Assembly (NCBI GenBank): GCA_002841685.1
Contig: PHAM01000059.1
Coordinates: 1-10,647, forward strand
Reading direction: 5' to 3'
Length of the DNA: 10,647 nucleotides
Source of the DNA: Elusimicrobia bacterium HGW-Elusimicrobia-2
GTDB taxonomy: Bacteria; CG03
A program made the translations under genes and the position numbers. Positions 1 through 6,200 of this stretch are shown here, piece by piece; positions within the stretch are counted from its first letter, which is position 1, and the number at the start of each line of letters is the position of its first letter. The notes below the pieces were generated by a model. That model did no database searches. It had not been told where the DNA came from and saw only the letters and a program-made list of their open reading frames with translations.

Positions 1-954
1 TGCAAAATAAGGAGCTGGCTGGCGAACTCCATCCCGCCGGGGCTTAAGATAAGTTTTGCCGTCGGTATAGGCCTATTCCTCACCTTTATAGGATTGAACG
101 AGACAGGGATAGTCACACTCGGCTCCCCCGGCGCTCCCGTGCATGTGGGTAATTTCACCGATCCCACAGTTCTGCTGGCGATATTCGGTTTTATCCTCAT
201 GTGTTTTTTTATGATAAAGAAAATAAAGGGAGGCCTTCTTCTCGGTATTCTTTCGGTTACATTGCTGTCGTTTGTTTTAAAGCTGTCTCCAATCCCCGCA
301 AAATGGGTCAGCATGCCGCCGAGCATATCCCCGATCTTCTTACAACTCGATATACTGGGGGCGCTCAACTGGGGTTTCTTCTCGGTAATACTGACTGTCT
401 TTGTGATGGATTTTGTGGATACGATGGGCACGCTGATAGGCCTGTCATTCAAGAGCGGGCTTCTTGACGAGAACGGCGAACTGCCCGAAATTGAAAAACC
501 CATGCTCTGCGACGCCATAGCGACAGTCGCGGGAGCTCTTCTGGGAACCACAACCACGGGAACTTATATTGAATCGGCGACCGGAATTGAAGCCGGGGGG
601 AAATCAGGGCTCACGGCTGTTGTAACGGCTTTCCTTTTTCTGACGGCGTTATTTTTTGCGCCGCTTTTCCAGGCCATCCCGTCTTTCGCGTACGGCCCCG
701 CGCTGATCATGGTGGGAATGATCATGCTCTCCCCGATCGCAAAGCTGGATTTTGACGACCTGACGGAGCTGATCCCCGCCTTTACCGCTCTCGTCCTGAT
801 GAGTTTTACATATAACCTGGGAATAGGGATGACCGCAAGTTTTGTGATGTATCCTCTTGTGAAGATCCTCTCCGGCAGGACAAAAGATGTTTCGCAGGGT
901 ATGTGGATACTCGGCGGACTCTCGCTTGTATTTTATGTATTCTTCCCGTATTGA
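1..954 (+). CDS. NCS2-family nucleobase permease (AzgA-like), 5' end outside window
   Basis: Inner-membrane proton symporter-type carrier for purine bases (adenine/guanine/hypoxanthine in the AzgA branch). The reading frame is open from base 1, so the gene enters from the left; 317 codons are visible. AzgA-like proteins are usually about 430-450 residues, so roughly the first quarter (the first few membrane helices) is missing. Family signatures are visible: the stretch 'IGLFLTFIGLNETGIV' just after the left edge, the 'FVDTMGTLIG' helix, the 'GTTTTGTYIESATGI' loop followed by 'AGGKSGLTAVV', and a run of hydrophobic helices to the C terminus. The TTG at 94 lies inside the conserved core and is not a start. 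The exact substrate cannot be read from sequence, but a cytosine deaminase 1.2 kb away supports a salvage role. Family certain, substrate moderate. Confidence 0.93.
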   Translation, partial: CKIRSWLANSIPPGLKISFAVGIGLFLTFIGLNETGIVTLGSPGAPVHVGNFTDPTVLLAIFGFILMCFFMIKKIKGGLLLGILSVTLLSFVLKLSPIPAKWVSMPPSISPIFLQLDILGALNWGFFSVILTVFVMDFVDTMGTLIGLSFKSGLLDENGELPEIEKPMLCDAIATVAGALLGTTTTGTYIESATGIEAGGKSGLTAVVTAFLFLTALFFAPLFQAIPSFAYGPALIMVGMIMLSPIAKLDFDDLTELIPAFTALVLMSFTYNLGIGMTASFVMYPLVKILSGRTKDVSQGMWILGGLSLVFYVFFPY

Positions 955-1008
955 TCCGGTTTTTCCGGCTTTGCAAATAGGGGAATATGCTTTTTTGCAC
1001 TTACTTTT

Positions 1009-1989
1009 ATGAAGCCATTGGAACCGCATCGTTGTCTGATTATATTTATTTTTCTATGCGCATATCCCCACATAATGCGGGCTTCCGAACCGCCGCGAGA
1101 AGAGGATACTGGCGACGAACAGCTGCGTTTCTGGGATCACACCCATGAATTCATATCAAAAGGCCTGTATGCTCCCGTCGCGTGGTTTGATGACTTTTTC
1201 AGCGACGAAAGAGCGCTCGAGGAAGTGCCGGCGAGATCAAAGGTCAGGCTGCGCAGTGACCTGAGATTCTCGGAAGGCGGGCAGGCCTATATGCGCACCT
1301 TTTTGCACGCGAGCATACGTCTGCCGAAAGCGAGCAAAAAGCTGAAGCTGATCATCAGTGACGAGGATGAGGACGCTGTGCCCGTCACCACCGGCGAGCT
1401 TGTTAAAACCGGCGTCAGAAATGCGACGGACGCCGACCGCGCCGATGTCGGACTGAGATATAATGTCCTTGACACGATGCTCTCCAGACTGCATTTCGGA
1501 TCGGGCATGAAGGCCGAAACCCCGCTTTCACCCTATGTGCGCGTCTACTACAGGCATCTTTTCCCTTTAACGGAAGTCTCGCAGATCCGCTTCAGCGGCC
1601 AGGCCCGGGTGAAGCACAACGAGGGCTGGAGAAATACTCTGCAGCTTGGCGTGGAGAGATTGTTTTCCGAAAGCAATATCCTGCGCTGGAGCAACGCCGT
1701 TGTTTTAGAAGCCTCCGATGTCGACTATAACTGGTCGAGCTACATCGGCTTCCAGCAGCAGATATCAGCGAGGAACGCTCTGTCATACACCCTGGGCATG
1801 TCGGGGGTGTCCGACCGGAGGCTCATCGTCGAGAATTACAGGGCGAGCATCCGCTTCCGGCGTAATTTTTATAAGGGCTGGGTTTTTTATGAGATAGAGC
1901 CCGCGAACGACTGGCCGCGGGATGACTTCGGCGCCTATTCGCCCGTGGCCTCTATCGCCTTCCGTCTGGAAATACAGTTCGGCCGCTGA
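1009..1989 (+). CDS. Predicted outer-membrane beta-barrel protein, function unknown
   Basis: A 326-residue protein I cannot name. The first ~25 residues form an export signal: basic start, hydrophobic core 'CLIIFIFLCAY', probable cleavage near 'MRA/SEPP'. There is no lipobox. The mature protein starts acidic and has an aromatic motif 'APVAWFDDFFSDE' near residues 55-67. It then shows alternating polar/hydrophobic strands rich in Arg, Tyr and Trp ('VRVYYRHLFPL', 'LQLGVERLF', 'VFYEIEPAND', 'IAFRLEIQFGR'), as in outer-membrane barrels. I recall unnamed 'WFD-FF' proteins with a similar layout in other Proteobacteria. The ATG at 1009 has no clear Shine-Dalgarno, but it is the only start giving a full signal peptide. 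The gene lies 54 bp after the permease stop, so it may be cotranscribed with it. A probable terminator follows directly. Confidence 0.85.
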   Translation: MKPLEPHRCLIIFIFLCAYPHIMRASEPPREEDTGDEQLRFWDHTHEFISKGLYAPVAWFDDFFSDERALEEVPARSKVRLRSDLRFSEGGQAYMRTFLHASIRLPKASKKLKLIISDEDEDAVPVTTGELVKTGVRNATDADRADVGLRYNVLDTMLSRLHFGSGMKAETPLSPYVRVYYRHLFPLTEVSQIRFSGQARVKHNEGWRNTLQLGVERLFSESNILRWSNAVVLEASDVDYNWSSYIGFQQQISARNALSYTLGMSGVSDRRLIVENYRASIRFRRNFYKGWVFYEIEPANDWPRDDFGAYSPVASIAFRLEIQFGR

Positions 1990-1992
1990 TCC

Positions 1993-2020
1993 GCGGTGGT
2001 TGCAGCGCCGTTTTCTTTTT
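1993..2020 (+). terminator. Probable intrinsic terminator after the barrel gene
   Basis: CGGTG (1994-1998) pairs with CGCCG (2006-2010), with one G-T wobble, across a 7-base loop. TTTTCTTTTT (2011-2020) follows immediately. It sits 4 bases after the stop codon of the preceding gene. The stem is short, so strength is uncertain. Confidence 0.5.
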
Positions 2021-2082
2021 AAATCGCCGGCATATCTGATAAAATAAAACTGTTTGCTCTTTATCGGGAACAGGGAGGATTT

Positions 2083-2160
2083 ATGAGTGCGCCGATCTTT
2101 TACGGCGAGTTTGACGGGCGCAGAAAAAAGAGGGTGCTCATCAAGATAATAGGCGAATAG
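2083..2160 (+). CDS. Possible 25-residue basic small protein
   Basis: A short ORF, ATG at 2083 and TAG at 2158-2160, with a strong Shine-Dalgarno (GGGAGGA, 2073-2079) three bases before the ATG. The peptide opens [11 protein letters not shown], continues with a basic patch GRRKKR and ends in a hydrophobic/charged tail VLIKIIGE. It is flanked by a probable terminator upstream (ending 2020) and a hairpin-plus-T-run that starts in its own stop codon, so it would be a separate mini transcription unit. No clear promoter is visible; a weak AT-rich -10 candidate (GATAAAAT) lies near 2038-2045. I do not recognise the peptide. It could be a real small protein, a leader peptide or the remnant of a longer gene. 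Confidence 0.4.
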   Translation: MSAPIFYGEFDGRRKKRVLIKIIGE

Positions 2161-2183
2161 CGCCGCCTGTTCAGGTCGCTTTT
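2159..2183 (+). terminator. Probable terminator between the small ORF and the deaminase
   Basis: AGCG (2159-2162) pairs with CGCT (2177-2180), and an inner CCT/AGG stem closes a GTTC loop. A run of T (2180-2183) follows. The stem has an internal bulge. It lies between converging genes and on the minus strand forms a hairpin without a T tract, so any minus-strand termination would be weak. Confidence 0.4.
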
Positions 2184-2188
2184 AAAGA

Positions 2189-2632
2189 TTAAACGCTGTA
2201 GCGCTTTCCGCTGTCTTTTTCCCAGAGGCCGGGGTTTTTGGCTATCCAGCCGGACATCATCTCGTAGCAGAGCGCGAAGTCAAGGTCTATGAATTCCGTG
2301 CCGTGGTCGGTGAGGAATTTCACATCTCCCTGATAATTCCGTTTTTCCCCGACGATGCACTTGGATATGCCGAATGTGACGATGGCCCCCGCGCACAGGT
2401 AGCAGGGCATCAGCGTGCAGTATAGCTGGGCGCCCTCAAATGACGCTTTGCGTCCGGCGTTGCGCATGCACACGATCTCGGCGTGGGCGAGGGGATCCCC
2501 GTCCTGCACCCTGCGGTTATGGCCCCTTGATATTATCTTACCGTCCCTGACCAGCACCGCGCCTATGGGTATCCCCCCTTCGGACATGCCTTTCCTCGCT
2601 TCGTCAACCGCGGCTTTCATGAAATCGTTCAT
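2189..2632 (-). CDS. Cytosine deaminase, yeast FCY1-like (cytidine/deoxycytidylate deaminase fold)
   Basis: Cytosolic zinc hydrolase predicted to convert cytosine to uracil in pyrimidine salvage. It has 147 residues, close to the ~158 of yeast cytosine deaminase. The zinc site is intact: H50-A51-E52 (His ligand and catalytic Glu) and P76-C77-x-x-C80. Residues lining the cytosine pocket in the yeast enzyme have clear counterparts: N39 in 'GHNRR', an aromatic Y100 in 'VGEKRNY' where yeast has Phe, and W137 and D140 in 'LWEKDSG', matching the yeast 'WFEDIGE'. This fits cytosine deaminase better than tRNA adenosine deaminase TadA or guanine deaminase, though substrate is inferred. The ATG at 2632 has no Shine-Dalgarno, and a good promoter lies directly upstream, so the mRNA may be leaderless. 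Confidence 0.92.
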   Translation of the reverse strand: MNDFMKAAVDEARKGMSEGGIPIGAVLVRDGKIISRGHNRRVQDGDPLAHAEIVCMRNAGRKASFEGAQLYCTLMPCYLCAGAIVTFGISKCIVGEKRNYQGDVKFLTDHGTEFIDLDFALCYEMMSGWIAKNPGLWEKDSGKRYSV

Positions 2633-2639
2633 AGCGTTA

Positions 2640-2669
2640 ATTGTACAAAATCTCAGCCGCGTGTGTAAA
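2640..2669 (-). promoter_or_regulatory. Sigma70-type promoter for the deaminase, possibly leaderless
   Basis: Read on the minus strand: -35 TTTACA (2664-2669), an 18-bp spacer and -10 TACAAT (2640-2645). Initiation about 7 bases downstream would fall at or next to the deaminase ATG (2632), leaving little or no 5' leader, which agrees with the missing Shine-Dalgarno. Confidence 0.5.
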
Positions 2670-2685
2670 AGAAAAAAGTGTCGTG

Positions 2686-2716
2686 TTGCTTTTATAAATC
2701 TGAAATATTGTATAAT
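2686..2716 (+). promoter_or_regulatory. Sigma70-type promoter for the small barrel gene
   Basis: TTGCTT (2686-2691), a 19-bp spacer and a perfect -10 TATAAT (2711-2716). The spacer is slightly long. The leader to the start codon at 2812 would be about 90 bases. It is arranged back-to-back with the deaminase promoter, with only 16 bp between the two -35 boxes. Confidence 0.6.
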
Positions 2717-2811
2717 GCGGCATGTTGTTAAAAGGATAGGCGGTCTCAGTAATTTAATAACAGAGAGGAATAATGTCAGACAAAATAAATTTAAAAAAGG
2801 AAGGTAAAATT

Positions 2812-3300
2812 ATGAGAAAGTTAATGATATTTGTAAGTTTGGCCGCGGTATTGCTTTGCGGTAATGCATCAGCGCAGACCGGGGATTATGAATTGGGGGT
2901 TATTTTAGGTGAGCCTACTGGATTAAGCGCTAAGTTGTGGACAGGAGACAACACAGCGATTGATGGCGCTTTAGCATGGTCAACAGGGGGAAATGATAAT
3001 GACAGTCTATATTTCCATGCTGATTATCTTATTCATAATTTCAATTTTATCAAGGTAGAGGAAGGGAAACTTCCCTTTTATTATGGTATTGGAGGAAAAG
3101 TTAGAATTAGGAATGATAGAGACGATAGATTGAATGATTCTGACGATTTCAGGACCGGTGTTCGTATTCCGGCAGGACTTGACTATATCTTTGAAGGCGG
3201 CAAGGTTGATATTTTTCTAGAAATTGTTCCTGTCTTTGTTATAGCGCCGGATTCGGATTTTGATATAAATTCAGGACTTGGCATCAGATATCATTTTTAG
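2812..3300 (+). CDS. Small outer-membrane beta-barrel protein with 'GEPTG' motif
   Basis: A 162-residue exported protein. The signal peptide MRKLMIFVSLAAVLLCGNASA has a clear signal peptidase I site (ASA/Q, after residue 21) and no lipobox. The mature part opens 'YELGVILGEPTGLSAKLWTGDN' and 'AIDGALAWS', a pattern I associate with small 8-strand-like barrels in diverse diderm bacteria, and closes with the barrel-type end 'SGLGIRYHF' with terminal Phe. Loops are Asp/Asn-rich ('GGNDNDS', 'RNDRDDRLNDSDD'). I chose ATG 2812 because it has a good Shine-Dalgarno (GGAAGG) and begins a classic signal peptide. An in-frame ATG at 2773 also has a plausible site (AGAGGAA) and would add 13 residues, so dual starts cannot be excluded. 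The gene is more AT-rich than the genes to its left. Function unknown. Confidence 0.85.
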   Translation: MRKLMIFVSLAAVLLCGNASAQTGDYELGVILGEPTGLSAKLWTGDNTAIDGALAWSTGGNDNDSLYFHADYLIHNFNFIKVEEGKLPFYYGIGGKVRIRNDRDDRLNDSDDFRTGVRIPAGLDYIFEGGKVDIFLEIVPVFVIAPDSDFDINSGLGIRYHF

Positions 3301-3416
3301 GCAGACATTTGTCCAGAAGTCTCTGAAGTCAAACATTCCGGAATCAGAATCAATAAACTGGTTTTTAACGAGAAATGTTAAACCGATCGTTGCTTTTATC
3401 ACCTAAAGCGAGGAAG

Positions 3417-4304
3417 TCAGGGAAGGATGTTAAGTTCCGTAAAAGGGCAGTCAAAATTTGAATAAATGAGAAGTTCCGCTTTTATATTTTTTGACGGTAT
3501 CAAAAAATCTTTTTTTAATACGCTGATTAACCGCTGTGTCTGAATTTGGGAGATGGCGTTCTCAACAGTGTGGCATTTTATTTCAACTCCAGGGTCAGTT
3601 ATATGCGCAAAGACAGCCATGAGCGAGGAGATCATATCTTTTCCGGGGTCCGTTAAACGGTTATTATTATCAAACATATCAGCATTGCTCAGCTCCGCAG
3701 TCAGATTCCCGTCATAGTGTTTTATAATCATGCCGAATGAAAAAGCTTCGCCGTAAAAGCTGTATTTTTTCCCGTTGCCGGTGTTAAGGACCAGAAGAGG
3801 GGAATAGGGTACGCCGGGATGAAATTTTTTGATGTCTTCTTCTTTTATATTAATCTGATCGGGAACTTTTCCCTGCCCCCCGTACCGCGCCATTTTTTTT
3901 CCGCGCGAGTTAACTATAGTGATTTCCCAGGTTTTAACATCAGACGAGCATTCTATGATAAAGTTCCCGTAATAATAGGGTTCGGATGATTTCTTCCAAA
4001 TTATTGGGATTTTGCGGCTATGCAGCAGTGAAACAGTGTCCGAGATGAGGGAATGAACGGCGGGCCGGATTTTCCGTACATCAAGAAGGGGGAAAAAATC
4101 TTTGGTTATAATAGTACCGCTGATTTCCTCTAAATCGGGTTTCAAAAATTTGATAACAGGTTTTTTATCAGGATTTGTAATTACGACTTTTAGTTCTTCT
4201 GATGTTTTTCCGGTCAGCGGCACAATTTTTTCCGGTTCTTCACCGACAGCTAAGGTGGAAATGCTAATCAACAAAAGCGCTGTGGCATATAAGGTGTTTT
4301 TCAT
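3417..4304 (-). CDS. Exported OmpA-like protein with a degenerate peptidoglycan-binding domain
   Basis: Last gene of the operon, 295 residues. A signal peptide (MKNTLYATALLLISISTLAVG) gives a periplasmic protein; there is no lipobox, so it is not a Pal-type lipoprotein. Residues ~125-195 ('TWEITIVNSRGKKMARYGG' to 'KKYSFYGEAFSF') resemble the FlgD/Ig-like segment that precedes OmpA domains in many diderm proteins. Residues ~201-290 fit the OmpA C-terminal fold: 'ELSNADMFDNNNRLTDPGKDMISSL' matches the usual beta1/alpha1 region, 'VEIKCHTVEN' stands where GHTDN is expected, and 'QTQRLISVLKK' where LSxxRAxxV is expected. The diaminopimelate-contacting Asp is replaced by Val247, while R258 remains. 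The usual C-terminal GRxxNRRVE end is absent. The ATG overlaps the TonB-like gene's TGA (ATGA) with no Shine-Dalgarno, so translation is probably coupled. Likely the cell-wall or outer-envelope partner of the complex. Confidence 0.75.
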   Translation of the reverse strand: MKNTLYATALLLISISTLAVGEEPEKIVPLTGKTSEELKVVITNPDKKPVIKFLKPDLEEISGTIITKDFFPLLDVRKIRPAVHSLISDTVSLLHSRKIPIIWKKSSEPYYYGNFIIECSSDVKTWEITIVNSRGKKMARYGGQGKVPDQINIKEEDIKKFHPGVPYSPLLVLNTGNGKKYSFYGEAFSFGMIIKHYDGNLTAELSNADMFDNNNRLTDPGKDMISSLMAVFAHITDPGVEIKCHTVENAISQIQTQRLISVLKKDFLIPSKNIKAELLIYSNFDCPFTELNILP

Positions 4305-5419
4305 TGCAGTGAAAACTTAAAAGCTATTTCTCCGGTTTCCTCTTTCATGGAATTATTTCCTCTTAGGGGCGCGAAAACCCATCGCTCCAACTCTTTTATC
4401 GCAAGTTTGTCCAGTTTTGTGAAGCCTGAAGTCAACTTAACAAAAACTTTATTTTTTACACGGCCGTCAGGAAGCACCGTAAATCTTAGAACAACAACAG
4501 GGGCAACTCCTTCTCCGGCCAGCCAAACAGGATATGGAGGTATATAAGATTTTATAATTTTCCGGTTTTTTATTTCACCGGTGATTCTCATACCCACATC
4601 AGTGTTGGCGGATGAAGAGGGAAGCGATATTTCTTTATCCTCTTTTACGGGTGAGCTGTCAAGGTCTCTGCGGTTAAACGGAGTATCAGTGAGAGGATCC
4701 CCCGAGACTTTTTCTTTTTGACTGACCAATCCGGAAAAACTTTTTCCCGCATTAGCCGCCGGTTTTCCGTTCCCGCCCGGTTGGCTGATAGAGCTTGCGC
4801 CTTCAGCGGCAGTATCTGAGAGCCCTTCCCGCGATTTGCCGGACGCCGTCCTGTTTCTTTGGAGGGAGTCTGTATTTATCAGAGTATCTTTAACAGCAGG
4901 GAGGGGCATTGATTTAAAATGCCGCGCTTGGCCCAGCGACTGCTGATTTTTCAGAAACCCGCCTTTATCAATATGGCCCGCGAGCGTTTCTTTTTCAACT
5001 GTAGTTTTATTATTTCCAATGAACAATTCGCTGGAACTGCCTGCATTTTTTAATGAGGGCATGCTAAAATGAGAAGTTTTTTTATTTGTAATGTTCTTTA
5101 CATGATCAGCCGTTATAAGGGATACCGGTTTTATGAATCCGGTTTCAGTAACAGTGTTTTCAATAGGATTTTCTCCCGCATTGGAATTTATTTTCCCGTC
5201 AAACAGTATCAGGTCGGCCGACTGCTTTTGGATTTTCGCGATATCTTTCATTATAGCCGCCATTTTTTTATCTTCATGCCCAACGAAAGAAACTTCCGCA
5301 ACAGAAGCTTTGTTATTTATTATTTTTCCGCCTGTACCGGTTATAAACAGAAGGATCAGGAATATTATCAGGTGAATAGAGAAAGAACCTGCGAAGGGGT
5401 ACAGCAGATCACGAGTCAT
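4301..5419 (-). CDS. TonB/TolA-type energy transducer
   Basis: Inner-membrane protein spanning the periplasm that would pass proton-motive-force energy from the ExbB/ExbD complex to an outer partner. It has 372 residues from the start chosen here. A short cytoplasmic tail is followed by one membrane helix (~9-28) with the S-x-x-x-H motif (S12, H16) that in TonB and TolA contacts ExbD/TolR. A ~260-residue Ser/Asn/Lys/Gly-rich linker follows, without the Pro-Lys/Pro-Glu repeats of classical TonB. A typical TonB C-terminal domain occupies ~288-372 ('YPVWLAGEGVAP', 'FTVLPDGRV', 'LTSGFTKLDKLAIKELERWVFAPL'). I prefer ATG 5417-5419 because it makes an exact ATGA overlap with the upstream gene, as at three other junctions. 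An ATG at 5461 in the same frame would add 14 residues. Whether it is Ton-, Tol- or Glt-like cannot be decided; no TonB-dependent receptor is in view. Confidence 0.85.
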   Translation of the reverse strand: MTRDLLYPFAGSFSIHLIIFLILLFITGTGGKIINNKASVAEVSFVGHEDKKMAAIMKDIAKIQKQSADLILFDGKINSNAGENPIENTVTETGFIKPVSLITADHVKNITNKKTSHFSMPSLKNAGSSSELFIGNNKTTVEKETLAGHIDKGGFLKNQQSLGQARHFKSMPLPAVKDTLINTDSLQRNRTASGKSREGLSDTAAEGASSISQPGGNGKPAANAGKSFSGLVSQKEKVSGDPLTDTPFNRRDLDSSPVKEDKEISLPSSSANTDVGMRITGEIKNRKIIKSYIPPYPVWLAGEGVAPVVVLRFTVLPDGRVKNKVFVKLTSGFTKLDKLAIKELERWVFAPLRGNNSMKEETGEIAFKFSLQ

Positions 5420-5805
5420 TTTTTTTGCGCTACTCCAATGGATATTTTTTTTGCCCCGCATACCCGGCCGACGCTAAGCAGAGGTTCAATATCAGCATAT
5501 AAAAGTCTTTTGTCAGCCTGAATTAAAAGCGGGCTTGAGGGGGAAGCTTTTAATTCAGCGCTCAGCAGCTGTTTCAATTCACTGAAATTTATTTCCCGGC
5601 CGTCCATTCCAAGTATGCCTCCGGCGGTAAGCGACACTATGATCTGAGAGGATGTTTTATCCCGAGCCGTTTCCGATAAGGGCAGATCTATATCGGCGCT
5701 CTTGTTGGAAATGCCCGGTGATATCAGTATAAGGATAAGCAGGATCACCAGCGCCATGCTTGTTAACGGCATCATGTCAATATCGGTTACAGGTTCCATA
5801 TTCAT
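5416..5805 (-). CDS. ExbD/TolR-family protein lacking the proton-carrying Asp
   Basis: Second of two tandem ExbD/TolR proteins, 129 residues. A short cytoplasmic N terminus leads into one membrane helix ('MMPLTSMALVILLILILIS') and a periplasmic domain with normal ExbD features ('GGILGMDGREINFSELKQLL', 'LLIQADKRLLYADIEPLL', 'CGAKKISIGV'). In ExbD the helix reads P-x-x-D and that Asp (D25 in E. coli ExbD, D23 in TolR) is essential for proton use. Here the aligned position is S16 (P13-L-T-S16). It may be a structural partner of the first ExbD rather than a proton-conducting subunit. The start overlaps the preceding stop as ATGA. The upstream bases (CCCCCTCC) look like anti-Shine-Dalgarno rather than a ribosome site, so coupled re-initiation is likely. 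Confidence 0.85.
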   Translation of the reverse strand: MNMEPVTDIDMMPLTSMALVILLILILISPGISNKSADIDLPLSETARDKTSSQIIVSLTAGGILGMDGREINFSELKQLLSAELKASPSSPLLIQADKRLLYADIEPLLSVGRVCGAKKISIGVAQKK

Positions 5806-6200
5806 TGCGCGGAGGGGGTTTCAAGCAAAATTAAATTTTTTGCGCCTGCCAGGCGTGCCGAGTCAAATACTTTAACCAGGCGTTTTAGCGGGACGTCGCC
5901 GTCGGGAGCTATCACAACTTCTCTTTGGCTTCTTCCTGAAAGCTCTTTTTGAAGCCTCTTTTTTAACCTTGAAAAGGCAGTCGCCTGTCCGTTTACATAA
6001 AGTAATGTTTTTGAAACGCTCAAAAGCAGAATGCTTTCCCCGGAATAAATTTCACTTTTTCCGGATTGAGCGCTTCTAACCGCGTCTATATTTATGCCGT
6101 TCCAGAACATAGAAGGCAGCGTTACCAGAAAAACCACTATTAGAGTGAGAGCTGTGTCCGTAAGAGAAAGGACATTGGGCCGGACTTTATTTTCATACAT
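5802..6200 (-). CDS. ExbD/TolR-family proton-channel subunit with conserved Asp
   Basis: First of the tandem ExbD/TolR pair, 132 residues. The N terminus MYENKVRPNVLSLTD leads into the single membrane helix 'TALTLIVVFLVTLPSMFW'. D15 in 'SLTDTAL' aligns with the Asp that carries protons in ExbD and TolR, although the Pro three residues earlier is Ser. The periplasmic domain has 'LLYVNGQATAFSRLKKRLQ', 'REVVIAPDGDVPLKRLVKVFDSARLAGAKNLILLE', matching the usual ExbD fold. It acts in the inner membrane inside an ExbB/TolQ pentamer. The start overlaps the end of the ExbB-like gene by 8 bases (ATGTATGA), with a GGAG about 10 bases upstream. Together with the Ser-bearing paralogue it could form a heterodimer. 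Confidence 0.9.
   Translation of the reverse strand: MYENKVRPNVLSLTDTALTLIVVFLVTLPSMFWNGINIDAVRSAQSGKSEIYSGESILLLSVSKTLLYVNGQATAFSRLKKRLQKELSGRSQREVVIAPDGDVPLKRLVKVFDSARLAGAKNLILLETPSAQ

Noticed and set aside
956-968. CCGG-TTTTT-CCGG inverted repeat after the permease
   Set aside because: The stem is only 4 bp and no T tract follows, so it is not a convincing terminator.
649-1029. 126-codon minus-strand ORF opposite the permease
   Set aside because: It overlaps conserved permease helices in another frame, and its Arg/His/Lys-rich composition is typical of shadow frames.
2415-2807. 130-codon plus-strand ORF across the deaminase and the intergenic promoters
   Set aside because: It runs opposite the deaminase catalytic core and through both promoters; no ribosome site and no family features.
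2773-2811. Upstream in-frame start for the small barrel gene
   Set aside because: It has a fair ribosome site, but it would put 13 residues before a complete signal peptide. Kept only as an alternative.
3301-3416. Terminator between the converging barrel and OmpA-like genes
   Set aside because: I found only a 10-bp palindrome (ATTCCGGAAT, 3335-3344) and a short direct repeat (GAAGTC at 3316 and 3325). No hairpin with a T tract exists on either strand.
5069-5521. 150-codon plus-strand ORF opposite the TonB-like gene
   Set aside because: It lies antisense to the TonB-like and ExbD2 genes, both with clear domain signatures, and its protein has no recognisable features; it is a shadow.
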